Below, in pieces: positions 29,731-38,755 of a DNA stretch of 45,000 nucleotides. Location: the NCBI GenBank assembly GCA_905221605.1, contig CAJNDS010002235.1:1-45000 (forward strand), written 5' to 3'. How positions within the stretch are numbered: the stretch's first letter is position 1; every line of letters begins with the position of its first letter. The DNA comes from Symbiodinium natans. Its lineage: Eukaryota; Sar; Dinophyceae; Suessiales; Symbiodiniaceae. Both the position numbers and the translations under genes were made by a program. A model generated the notes under the pieces. It searched no databases and was not told the origin of the DNA. It saw only the letters and a program-made list of their open reading frames with translations.

Positions 29731-29869
29731 GGGAGTTGGGGGTTTGGGGTCGAGAGTTGGCAGACATCTCAGATTTCGGGCAAGCAACAGCTCTTAGAGC
29801 CTTAGGGTAAGGCTCAGTGTATCTCCCTTTTGGAGAATCTACAGGATCTGTGATTCGACCCCAAACCTT

Positions 29870-30190
29870 AACCCTCAACCCTCAACCCCTAAACCTTAAG
29901 CCCTAAACCCTAAACCCTAAGCCCCAAAACCCCTTCTTGAGACCTGGTCCAGGTTTGATCGGCCTAGCGGTTCTAGCTTTGGAGTTTAGGGAACCCGAAG
30001 CTATAGGCCTAAAAGGGGTTTAGGGTTTAGGGTTTAGGGTTTAGGGTTTAGGGTTTCATAACTTAGTGTTTCTGAGCAGGGAATTTGGAAACCAGGTATA
30101 GGGTGCTTCACTCCCGCTGGGATATAGGGGGCAGGGCTCGAGGTCTTAAAGGTTGGTTACCCTAAACCCTAAACCCTAAACCCTAAACCC
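29870..30190. repeat. Alternating telomere-type arrays
   Basis: C-strand at 29880-29930, G-strand at 30018-30055, C-strand at 30161-30190, with 80-105 bp of unique DNA between each. Confidence 0.75.
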
Positions 30191-30287
30191 TGGGAGTGTT
30201 TAAGAGTTTGGGCTTGCGGCCGGCAGGGTTCACGGTGTCGGGCTTGGTCTTTGGAACATTTGTACCCTGAACCCTAACCCTAAAACA

Positions 30288-30388
30288 AGAAGTCTCAATC
30301 TTCATCCTAAACCCTAAACCCTAAACCCTAAACCCTAAACCCTAAACCCTAAACCCTCAACCCTAACCCCAGAAGTCGCAATCTTCAT
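30288..30388. repeat. C-strand array flanked by 18-bp direct repeats
   Basis: AGAAGTCTCAATCTTCAT (30288-30305) recurs with one mismatch at 30371-30388. The 65 bases between them are CCCTAAA units. ACCCTAACCC precedes both copies, so the duplicated unit may be slightly larger. Confidence 0.75.
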
Positions 30389-30457
30389 TAGCCTGCGACA
30401 GCCAAAAGCATGAACCCCTTTGGAGCAGTCCGGCCAGCCCTTCCGTAGGGTTTGAGG

Positions 30458-30525
30458 GCTTAGGGTTTAGGGTTTAGGGTTTAGGGTTGAGGGTTGAGGG
30501 TTGAGGGTTGAGGGTTTAGGGGTTC
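30458..30525. repeat. Telomere-type array, G strand
   Basis: TTTAGGG then TTGAGGG variants. With 30304-30362 it brackets an island of about 95 bp. Confidence 0.8.
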
Positions 30526-30591
30526 GGGCACGCATTAGACTCCAAGCGCCTCAGGCCCCAAAGCCCCCAAAACCCCAAACCCTTCCACCCT

Positions 30592-30668
30592 GCTTTCAGC
30601 GGCGGCCTCCAGGAAGCAGCGGATCAGCTCCAGAGCTTCCGCAACTGGCCTCTTGTGCCCTACTTTGG
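30592..30668 (-). other. Exon-like island
   Basis: The minus strand reads KVGHKRPVAEALELIRCFLE, then AAAESR: leucine- and alanine-rich, protein-like and unidentified. Plus-strand frames are also open. Confidence 0.25.
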
Positions 30669-31167
30669 AGAAGACCCCTCAAAGAAATAAATCTACTCTT
30701 TAGGTATAAGTAGCTAGAGTAGGAGCCCAAAACCAAAGAAGCATTGAAGTCTAGTGCTCCAAAACCCAGGTTGTGTTGAGGGCTTTATCTAAGCTGAGGG
30801 CTGGCTTTTTTAGGGTTTATCCGACTTTTGTGGCCTGAAAGGGGTCTTTGCCTTAAACCCTAATTAAAGCCCTAAACCCTAAACCCTAAAGCCTAAAGCC
30901 TTAAACTGTAGCATGCAAGAAGGATGAAGGTCACATGCACAGTGCCTAAGCTCACGAAAATGTGGGTCCCCGCTTGGGGTTCCTCTGTTACTACGGATTA
31001 GGGTTTAGGGTTTAGGGTTTAAGGTCCCTACCCCAAAAGAAGGCCGCAATGATTGTCGGAATTTGGGATTCGAGGATTTGGGGGTGTAGGAAACCTGCCA
31101 CATTCCGGTGAGTTCTGGGATATGTCCGTAGTCCAAGCCCAGAGTCCAAACAGCTGGAACCTCTACC

Positions 31168-31671
31168 TTGCTGCAGCAAGACATATTTGGACATAACGTC
31201 GCGCAACAAGCGGAGGAGAAGGAGGAGAAATCTACAGCCCTCTGCCTCGCAATCATGCTGCCCAGTCACAGGAGGAATGCGTCCTCACTTGTCTCCTCGG
31301 ATTCAAACAGTATGAAGGCTGAGGGCTTACACAAAACATGTGTTTTTCTTGTGTGTGTTGTTGGCCAACCCAAAATGGGTGCCAATAGATATGAGCCAAA
31401 CCCGTACGGAAATTATGGACCGCATGTTTTTTCGCGCCATGGCCATTCTCTTCCGGGAACTTGCCAAAGATTCGAGAAATCGAGCCACAGCACTTTTCTA
31501 AAGCGCACGGGCTCCGGCTCAAGATATAGGGAGGCGGTTTTTTTCGCCTGGCAACAAAATGGTCCTCCAGTTGTGAGGAGCTACAAGATAGCTGAACAAT
31601 CCGCATTCTGCAAACCCTTCAGAGCCTGGACTTCACTGGCAGAGTCGAGAGGTTTCCTGCTGCACGGCTGA
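31168..31671 (+). CDS. Possible gene segment, 167 codons, unidentified
   Basis: This is the longest open frame in a stretch (31030-31790) free of telomere-type repeats. It starts after CTTGCTGCAG-like sequence (QDIFGHNVAQQAEEKEEKST, ALCLAIMLPSHRRNASSLVS) and stays open to LLHG. The minus strand also has a 117-codon frame here, so neither is certain. No domain or family is recognised. Confidence 0.25.
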   Translation: MLQQDIFGHNVAQQAEEKEEKSTALCLAIMLPSHRRNASSLVSSDSNSMKAEGLHKTCVFLVCVVGQPKMGANRYEPNPYGNYGPHVFSRHGHSLPGTCQRFEKSSHSTFLKRTGSGSRYREAVFFAWQQNGPPVVRSYKIAEQSAFCKPFRAWTSLAESRGFLLHG

Positions 31672-31795
31672 GCCGCGAGCAACCCACTGCAGAGAAGCAC
31701 AGGGAAGAGCTAAAACTCAAAACTTTCAAGAGACGCTACGCGCTGGTCGACTCCATCGGAATCGCAACGCAGATCTGAGCAAGATCATACCAGAT

Positions 31796-31898
31796 AATTA
31801 GATAGATAGATAGATAGGTACATCAAGACGTATATGTATGTATGTATATACATATGTATATATATATATTATATATATATATATATGTACAAATATAT
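31796..31898. repeat. GATA and TA microsatellite
   Basis: TAGA units, then GTATGTATATA and a TA run. Confidence 0.9.
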
Positions 31899-32038
31899 AG
31901 ATAGCATAATCTGGCATAGGGATCCTGGGGGTCTCAGCTTCAGGCACCCCAGGCTTCGACGGCCTCCCCCGCTTTCGACATCTCCTCCTCCATCTCCGCA
32001 CGACGAGCCTCGCGCTCCGCTTGGCTTACCACCTTCTA

Positions 32039-32205
32039 GGGATGGCCCTTATAAAACCCTCTGAAAAAAAATATTCCTAAATATGGCCCTCTTAAACTTA
32101 AACCTTCGAGGATGGCCCTGAAAACCCTCTGAAAGATGTTCCTAAATATGGCCCTCTTAGACAAAATAGAGGGAAAATTATGAAATATCCCAAGGGCCTA
32201 CCGAG
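32039..32205. repeat. Dispersed repeat family I, copy 2 (left end doubled)
   Basis: GGATGGCCC...CCTCTGAAA...ATATGGCCCTCTTA occurs twice (32039 and 32110) and ends in CAAGGGCCTACCGAG. The right end contains the stop codon of the phosphate transporter gene on the minus strand. It matches 34579-34737. Confidence 0.7.
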
Positions 32206-33727
32206 CCTTGTAACACCCACCCAGACGGACCCACCAGAAGACAAATCCTCCGACGGCACCCAGGGCCAAGAGGGTCACCACGACACCACCGGCAACACTG
32301 GCATCATAGAGCAAGGAGATCGTCAAGCAAAGGCCTGGTACAATCACGAACATCACCAGGACGTAGATCACGGGCACCAGGCGCCAGTAAGACGCATAGA
32401 AACCAAGAGTGCACGCAGCTTTAACGACCACCCTGCGCATCAGTGGCACTGGGAACCAGATCAAGATGCCAAGGATGTTGAACAGCAAGTGGCAGAAAGC
32501 AATTTGGAGGCTGCTTGCCTTCATAACTGCCAAAGCCGCAAACATACTTGTAAACGTGGTACCGATATTTGCTCCAAGAGTCATTGGCAGCATCTTGTGA
32601 ACTGGCAAAACCCCGATTCCAACCAATGGGGTGAGAGCCGACGTGGTCACAGAGCTCGACTGCACCACAATCGTGATTGCCAAGCCCAACAACATGGCCA
32701 GGTAGTCGTTCATCTTGCTTCCCTTCATGATCACCTTCTTGGCCTGGCCCATGATGAGGCTGTGCAAAAGCTTCACCATGACAAAGAGAGCTCCACACAG
32801 GACAAGCAGTGCAAGTATGAGTCCAAGAATCCCCCCGGCTACATCACCAGCATCCTTTAGGAAGCCACCTTTGATAGTTCTTCCTGTCTCAATGTTTTCT
32901 GTGAAATATGCACCTGCATTGGTGTAGCAGGTGCCGGAGTCACAAGAAACGCCGCCAGTGCAAGCAGTCAAGAAGGTCTCATAGGACTCTTCTGCGACAT
33001 TCTTCCAGGCTTTGCTCATATCTGAACTCACACAGTACTTTGTGCAGTCTGTCCCGCAGTTCAAAGCCTCTGGGGCACCGAAAGACAAGGCTTTGATGGT
33101 GTTCTTATCCTTGTTCAAGAACAGCTTGGTGAAGGGGCTCACAATCTCTTTGGTAGGAGAGGGGAATGTCAAGTCGGACTCTCCACCTCCCATGGCGTCC
33201 TCTTTGAGACCCTTGGAGATGAAGTAGAGCAAGCCGCCTTCTCCTGTGATGGCAGCGAGGATGATTTCGATGGGCAGCACCGTCAGCACTGTCAACATAT
33301 TGAACATGTCGTGAACTGTCGCTCCAGAGAAAGCCCTCTCCAATTCCATGCGATCTCCTGAGTGCGCCATTGAAACAATGGTGTTCGTGACAGATGTGCC
33401 AATATTGGCGCCCATGATGACGGGGATGGCATTGCGGACTGACAGGACATCAGCGCCCACCAAACCCACCACGATGCTAGTACTGGTAGAGGAGGACTGC
33501 ACGAGAACCGTGGCCAAGATGCCCACCATCAGACCTGCGATGGGATTGTCGGCAAAGGTGAACAAGTTGCCCGCGCCTTTGCTGCCAAGTGCACTGAATG
33601 AACCACCCATCAGGTCAAGACCAAAGAGGAAGAAGTACATAGAGATCAGCACGCCCGTAATCTTCACAGTCGCCACGAGGGCGAACATCCCAGTACTCTG
33701 CTCCTTTGCTTGAGCATCTTCGGCCAT
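32198..33727 (-). CDS. Na+/phosphate cotransporter, SLC34/NptA-like
   Basis: Predicted plasma-membrane sodium-coupled phosphate importer of 509 residues from the ATG at 33727 (MAEDAQAKEQSTGM). The family signature is an inverted repeat of two transport halves, each with a QSSS motif; here QSSSTSTS at residues 77-84 and QSSSVTTS at 356-363, followed by GANIGTS (106-112) and GANIGTT (385-391). Between the halves is a hydrophilic loop with six cysteines (about residues 224-267), as in the extracellular loop of SLC34 proteins. Several hydrophobic membrane segments flank both halves, and at least two follow the second. The frame is open for 38 more codons upstream, but that part includes a spliced-leader-like stretch and is better read as 5' leader. 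There are no introns, unlike the neighbouring gene. The C-terminus is short and ends CYKAR, with the stop inside dispersed repeat I. Confidence 0.88.
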   Translation of the reverse strand: MAEDAQAKEQSTGMFALVATVKITGVLISMYFFLFGLDLMGGSFSALGSKGAGNLFTFADNPIAGLMVGILATVLVQSSSTSTSIVVGLVGADVLSVRNAIPVIMGANIGTSVTNTIVSMAHSGDRMELERAFSGATVHDMFNMLTVLTVLPIEIILAAITGEGGLLYFISKGLKEDAMGGGESDLTFPSPTKEIVSPFTKLFLNKDKNTIKALSFGAPEALNCGTDCTKYCVSSDMSKAWKNVAEESYETFLTACTGGVSCDSGTCYTNAGAYFTENIETGRTIKGGFLKDAGDVAGGILGLILALLVLCGALFVMVKLLHSLIMGQAKKVIMKGSKMNDYLAMLLGLAITIVVQSSSVTTSALTPLVGIGVLPVHKMLPMTLGANIGTTFTSMFAALAVMKASSLQIAFCHLLFNILGILIWFPVPLMRRVVVKAACTLGFYASYWRLVPVIYVLVMFVIVPGLCLTISLLYDASVAGGVVVTLLALGAVGGFVFWWVRLGGCYKAR

Positions 33728-33770
33728 CGTGATCGAGCTGGAGATCTGCAACCAGGTCAAGCTTCCCGTT

Positions 33771-33797
33771 GAAGCCAAAATGCTGGACAGCCGGTAA
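33771..33797 (-). promoter_or_regulatory. Candidate relic dinoflagellate spliced leader
   Basis: Read on the minus strand, CTGTCCAGCATTTTGGCTTC followed by AACG resembles the dinoflagellate leader CCGTAGCCATTTTGGCTCAAG. The ten bases CATTTTGGCT are identical; the flanks align only with small gaps. It lies about 45 nt upstream of the transporter ATG, where a leader copied back from mRNA would sit. This is suggestive, not proven. Confidence 0.4.
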
Positions 33798-33869
33798 CAA
33801 TGGGTACCACGCTGGATGCCAAGAGGATTATCACATGCCAACCCTACCAGTATGATAACAAATGAAATA

Positions 33870-33955
33870 CCCTAAACCCTAAACCCGAAAACCCCAAACC
33901 CTAAACCCTAGAGCCTAAACCCTGAACGCTGAACACCAAACCGTAAACCCTTACT
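33870..33955. repeat. Telomere-type array, C strand, degenerate
   Basis: CCCTAAA with CCCGAAA and CCCTGAA variants begins only about 30 bp upstream of the transporter frame. 33960-34160 is unique, with no gene seen. Confidence 0.75.
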
Positions 33956-34162
33956 AAATCCAGAAAAAAACACCAGGCAACCAGTCCAGCCCATTTCCTG
34001 GTGTCAAGGCGCACCACGGACCTACGAAACAATCAACTTCGTGTGCTTCGGGGATTCTGGCCTCGAAAGGGGAACCTGTATCGGCATTCCCTAAACCCTA
34101 AACCCTAAGCTCCTGCCTAAAGCTACTGCAAGTGTGCATGAACCAGGACATCGAACATGTAC

Positions 34163-34290
34163 GTAAAACATATGTATATATGTATATATATATATACAGA
34201 TAACTAGAAAACATACCACATGTGTGTGTATATATGTATATATATATATATTATATCATACATATGGTGAAAAAATATATATACAATGTA
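34163..34290. repeat. TA/GTATA microsatellite
   Basis: TATATATA and ATGTATATA runs. Confidence 0.9.
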
Positions 34291-34423
34291 TTTAGGCACA
34301 TGGACCCTTAGGGCTGGATAACTTGGCCCAGTGGCCCATTGGCGCGCCCAGCCGCGCAGCGCGCGCGCCGCGCGCATGGCGGCAGCGCGCCGTGCACTGT
34401 GGATCTGCTGCAAGAGAGCTGGG

Positions 34424-34540
34424 TTAGGGTTTAGGGTTTAGGGTTTAGGGTTTAGGGTTTAGGGTTTAGGGTTTAGGGTTTAGGGTTTAGGGTTTAGGGT
34501 TTATAGGGCTTAGGGCTTAGGGTTCAGGGTTCAGGGTGGA
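34424..34540. repeat. Telomere-type array, G strand
   Basis: About eleven clean TTTAGGG units, then TTCAGGG variants. Confidence 0.9.
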
Positions 34541-34578
34541 GGCTGAGCTCTCCCGTCTGGTGGGACATAGTATAACTA

Positions 34579-34737
34579 GGATGGCCCTTAAAACCCGCTG
34601 AAAAAGATGCCTGAGTATCCCTTTTTTGCTTAAAGGGGTTTATAAGGGAACCTAAACCCCCCAAAAAGGGAATAAGGGTACTACTGGGCATCCTAGAATT
34701 CAGGGAAAACAATCAACTGTCCCGAGGGCCTACCGAG
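34579..34737. repeat. Dispersed repeat family I, copy 3
   Basis: GGATGGCCCTTAAAACCCGC, GAAAAAGATGCCTGAGTAT, then a CGAGGGCCTACCGAG right end shared with 32191-32205. An AGGGAATAAGGG box also occurs near 26580. Confidence 0.65.
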
Positions 34738-34831
34738 TTAAGGTTACTATACAGGAGCCCCTTCAAGGACCAAGTGTATACTGCACCCGAAACCCTAAAC
34801 ACTGAACCCTGGTACGTGGGCGTTTATGCGA

Positions 34832-34912
34832 TGAATCTACCGTGGCGTCGACGGTGGGCCTCGTCGTCGGAGTCTTCACTCCTGGTGAAGAGAAGGCCTG
34901 GCAAAAGTTCCT
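34832..34912 (+). other. Exon-like island
   Basis: Reads ESTVASTVGLVVGVFTPGEE, then KAWQKFL, before a C-strand array (34910-34972). Hydrophobic then charged; unidentified. Confidence 0.25.
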
Positions 34913-34972
34913 AAACCCTAAACCCCAAAACCCTAAACCTCAAAACCCTTAAACCCTAAACCCTAAACCCAG
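34910..34972. repeat. Telomere-type array, C strand
   Basis: CCCTAAA with CCCCAAA and CCTCAAA variants. 34975-35400 is unique, with short G-strand patches; no gene seen. Confidence 0.75.
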
Positions 34973-35564
34973 GATAAACGCCCGCTAGGTCTGGGGGATG
35001 TTCAGGGTTTAGGGGCTTAGGAGAGGTTCAGGGGGTTTTCTGATTTCCTAACGATGGCCCCCCTTATTAAAACATAATAACATGAACTTCGCTAGTGTTT
35101 CCTTGAGCTCTGTTGAAAGAGGAATGAAACATCATTCCTGAGGCGACTAAGTTAATTGACTCTAAACCCGTATGTGCACCATGACCCCGAACCTGTTTGG
35201 GGCAAAGTCTTTTCGTTTCAGGTAAGGTCTGCTTGCACCCACACGAGCCCGTGCAGGAGCCGTGGCACGGCGTTGGGGGGTTTAAGGGCTTAGGGGTTTA
35301 GTTTCAGTTTTAGGGGCTTATGGGTTGGCGTGCGGTTAGCCCTTGGCAGAAGGGAAGACTCTTGCTCTTCTCTCAAGAGATCATAACATAAAGACCTGCA
35401 CATGCTAAACAAGAAACGCAGCAGCGGTGCTCCTCCAAGACAGTGTTCCCTTGGAGGACCAAAAGCGCAGCATTGGGGTATCTAAAGAGCCGTCTACACA
35501 GGACTGCGAGTCTGGAGGTTGACCTGGCCGCCATCTTCTCGACGGTTTTGGGTTGAGGGCGTGG

Positions 35565-35653
35565 GGTTTAGGGTTCATTGAAAACTTTGCGGCTAGTTCA
35601 GCCAAAACTGACCCTGAGAAAAACGGAAAGTTGCTTGATCGCATGCTTGTCGG
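35565..35653 (+). other. Exon-like segment ending at GTATGC
   Basis: Reads ENFAASSAKTDPEKNGKLLD, then RMLV, and meets GG|GTATGC, a plausible donor. The minus strand at 35405-35550 is also open. No family is recognised. Confidence 0.3.
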
Positions 35654-35772
35654 TATGCATCTTTTCTTAGCAACAAGGGTCGAACAAGAGCCACCCCCCT
35701 CATCCCTTAGTGCATTGCAAAAGGCAAAAGGGGGGCACTAAACTGACTGAAGGACTTGGTCGCCCACTCACC

Positions 35773-35893
35773 AAATTATGATAAGGGTACCCTTTTTGGG
35801 ATTGGATACTTTCTAATATAAGGGAACCTAGAGCCAAAAAAAACGAACCGATAACCAAAAAAGGGCAACAGGGTACCACTGGGTTACCAAGAG
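35773..35893. repeat. Dispersed repeat family F, copy 2
   Basis: AAATTATGATAAGGGTACCC, GATACTTTCTAATAT, AAGGGAACC and CTGGGTTACCAAGA, matching 28677-28778 block by block. Confidence 0.65.
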
Positions 35894-36000
35894 GAGTATT
35901 CCCTAAGCGATAAACGGAGTCTCAGGAACATGCGGAGCATTCGTAGAAAGTGCGGTTCCGTCGGTGCACTTGCTGTCTGCTCAAGCCATAGACCCAAATC

Positions 36001-36307
36001 ACCCTAAACCCTGAATCCGAAACCCTAAACCCCAAACCCTAAGCCTTAAACCCTAAACCCTAAGTTCAGCCCTGAAGAATTGATACTCTTCTTGGTAGCC
36101 CAGTTCCCATATTTACAAAAAAAAGCAGGGTGTAGGGTTCAGGGTCAGCCTTTTTTTGGGTGTTTTGCAACTGTTATCCGGGAAGGTCTCCCCTGACCTC
36201 TACATCCTAACTCCTGAGCCCTAAGCCACTTTGGTTATGGGTTTAGGGTTTAGGGTTTAGGGTTTAGGGTTTAGGGTTTAGGGTTTAGGGTTTAGGGTTT
36301 AGGGTTT
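36001..36307. repeat. C-strand then G-strand telomere-type arrays
   Basis: CCCTAAA (36001-36065) and TTTAGGG (36240-36307), about 175 bp apart. The DNA between them contains a CTTGGTAGCCCAGT box shared with repeat family I. Confidence 0.75.
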
Positions 36308-36579
36308 TTAGTGCTCAGGGCAGGGCTTCAGCTCAAGGTCTTGTGTGTTGAATATTCCCACGGGTTCACACACAGAATAAACCCAAAAAACAAACTCTAG
36401 TTCACGATGCCGAGCTTGCTAAGAAGACCATAGAAAAGCCTTCGCAACATTATCAAGCCGGCCCGGAACCCCAAAAAAAAAACATCAACGCGCCAGGCGT
36501 GACAGCGCAGGCAGCGCCAGGCTGCCCCTGCCACAACGGCATCCGTGTGCGTCAGCCAGGGAGTGACCTGGATCGGATT

Positions 36580-36790
36580 GGGGGGGGGGGGGGGGGGGGG
36601 GGGGGGAGGGCGTCCCTAAACCCTCTAAACCCTCTAAACCCTCTAAACCCTCTAAACCCTCTAAAGCCTCTGAACCCTCTGAACCCTCTAAACCCTCTAA
36701 ACCCTCTAAACCCTCTAAACCCTCTAACCCACTAAAGCCTCCGAACCCTCTAAACCCTCTAAACCCTCTAAAGCCTCAAAACCCTGTAAC
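36580..36790. repeat. Poly-G tract and 9-bp repeat (CCCTCTAAA)
   Basis: 27 consecutive Gs (36580-36606) followed by about 18 units of CCCTCTAAA, a 9-bp derivative of CCCTAAA with CT inserted. It gives an artefactual LNP repeat frame. Confidence 0.9.
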
Positions 36791-36897
36791 GAATGAACAG
36801 CTTTGCAGTTGGGCAACCCCAGGACCCTCCGAACCCTGCCTCGGTCGGCGATAAACTTAGAACCCAGAGTACCCAAGGAATACGACGGGATTGAAGA

Positions 36898-36985
36898 TTT
36901 AGGGTTTAGGGTTTATGTTAGGGTTTAGGGTTTAGGGTTTAGGGTTTAGGGTTTAGGGTTTAGGGTTTAGGGTTTAGGGTTTAGT
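36898..36985. repeat. Telomere-type array, G strand, last in the window
   Basis: About eleven TTTAGGG units. No array occurs to the right of this point, which marks the boundary between mosaic and gene. 36990-37590 is repeat-free; as it follows the stop codon of the next gene it may be its 3' untranslated region. Confidence 0.9.
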
Positions 36986-37591
36986 CATAAGTCTCCATAG
37001 CCATGCCGCTTGAGCTTCCCCCCCGCTTCACTTCTGAGTGCTGCTTGGAGCTTTGTCATTTGACCTAGGAGAAGTACCATGAACGACATTGTTTTTCAGC
37101 TACTTGTCAGAGATATTAGGAAAATCACAACAATTACACAACAACGGTGCAAAGCTGAAATGCAAACACCATGATGGGACTATGCCAGTCGGCGAAAGAA
37201 AGACGAAATCTAAACATGTACAAGCTGAAACCCCTGCGAAACTAAGTCTATCTTTTTCTCGCAGCTGCAGAGTCTGGTCGATCCCCCCTGTTTCTGTAGC
37301 GGCAGCAACGTCAGCGCTTCAGCTGAGACGTCTGCGTTTGTTCTTTTGCTTCAAGGCATCTGAAGCCCAAACAAAACAAATATACATGGCTTGGGCCATT
37401 GAGCGCTCTTTCGCTCCCATCAAATGTACAGTTGTGATGTTCTTGTTGAAATCACCCTGTGGCAGTGCTGGATTGTACGAAGCCGAGCAAGACGCCCTTG
37501 CAGGGCAGGGAGTCATGTGGCGAAACAGGGGTTATATTTGAAGCAATTTAGATTACAGCAAAACATACACATATCCCAATGCCAGAAACTT

Positions 37592-38755
37592 CTATATGCT
37601 GCCCGGACTCTTCCCGTCGTGTGTCTGGCCAGAGGCCAAGCGTATTTGAAAATGAGGAAGCGTGGAGGAGCGGTGTTGAACGTGGCTGAGAATGACTTCG
37701 TTGGTGGGAAGGGGGAAAAGTTCCTTCAACCAGTCTGGGACTGTTGCCGACGTGCTGAGAAGTCGGCGGCTCTTGGCCTTTTGCCGTTCCTTTTCTTCAT
37801 TGCTCCCTTGCTGTTGTGTTTCCTCCATTCCTGTCTCTGGCTTTTCATCCTTCGAGTCCTTCTCATCCTTTTCGTCTTTCTCAGCCACACCTTGCTGAAC
37901 CTTCCATTCTTCAGCCTGCAGCTTCGTTTGGATACTGGTTCTTGAACACAGCGAGCAGTATTCGACTTGCCATGAACCCAGCTTCACACAAAGCCCTTCT
38001 AGACTGCACACATTGCATTACCCGTTGAGTAACAATTGTGCAACAGCAGCTCTTGTAGGTACACAACAGTCAAGCCTTACATGGACAAAAAGAAGATCTG
38101 GCACGTTTTAGTCATAGCGTTTTGCTGGAAACATCAATGCTCACTCGTGCGTCCGCCTCGTCCTCTTTCTCCTCAGCAGCCAGCATACTTCTGGCGGCGG
38201 CGACTGCCGGATCCTCCTCCGTTTCCAGCAGCCCCTTGGTATCAACGAAGAATTCGGACGATAGCAATCATGGTCTGCAAAACCAAACTTGCATACTTCC
38301 TCAAGAACCAGCCTTTCTGCCCCAAGGAACCCAAAAAAAACACTTGCAGTACACTTCATTACACACCCAGTCACATTCTCTTCCAGATCCTCGCCGTCTT
38401 CGTCATCGTCATCGTCATCATTTTTCTTGCTTTGTTTCTTTCGTTTCTCGTCCAAGGCCAAAAGTGCCGCTTCCAAAGAAGCACGGTGCTCTTCACTTAA
38501 CTCGGCCATGGCCTCTTCGGTCTTGAGCAGCATGCGAATTTTTGCGATTTTGGTTGCGTTTTTTCGCATTGCAAGACCATATGCCTTCATGAGCTGCGAC
38601 AGAGAATCTGAAGACAAGCGGAGGATCTTTTTTGACCGAAGCAAAGACACCAACAGGGAGCATCCCCTCAACGACCGCCGGAAGAAGCAGCTGGATCTGA
38701 GCTTCTTTGCCAAGTTTCCGTGTGTCCAGTGGCAGCTCCACTCATGGGCAGAGAC
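37592..38755 (-). CDS. C-terminal exons with charged tail
   Basis: PLDTRKLGKEAQIQLLLPAV to GMLPV (about 38740-38651); a 43-nt intron ending CTTGTCTTCAG; exon 38607-38375 (SLSQLMKAYGLAMRKNATKI, MAELSEEHRASLEAALLALD, then an Asp/Glu run to LEEN|GTGACT); a 460-nt intron; last exon 37915-37592 (AEEWKVQQGVAEKDEKDEKD to HDGKSPGSI and TAG). The tail is Lys/Glu/Asp-rich and probably disordered. Confidence 0.6.

Noticed and set aside
32180-32860. 226-codon plus-strand frame opposite the transporter
   Set aside because: His/Gln/Asp-rich antisense shadow of a well-supported gene.
33728-33841. 38-codon N-terminal extension of the phosphate transporter
   Set aside because: It reads through the spliced-leader-like stretch and lacks the look of a transporter N-terminus; the ATG at 33727 is a better start.
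37089-37945. Plus-strand frames of 150 and 173 codons near the 3' end of the large gene
   Set aside because: One overlaps the well-supported last exon on the other strand, and neither has protein-like composition throughout.
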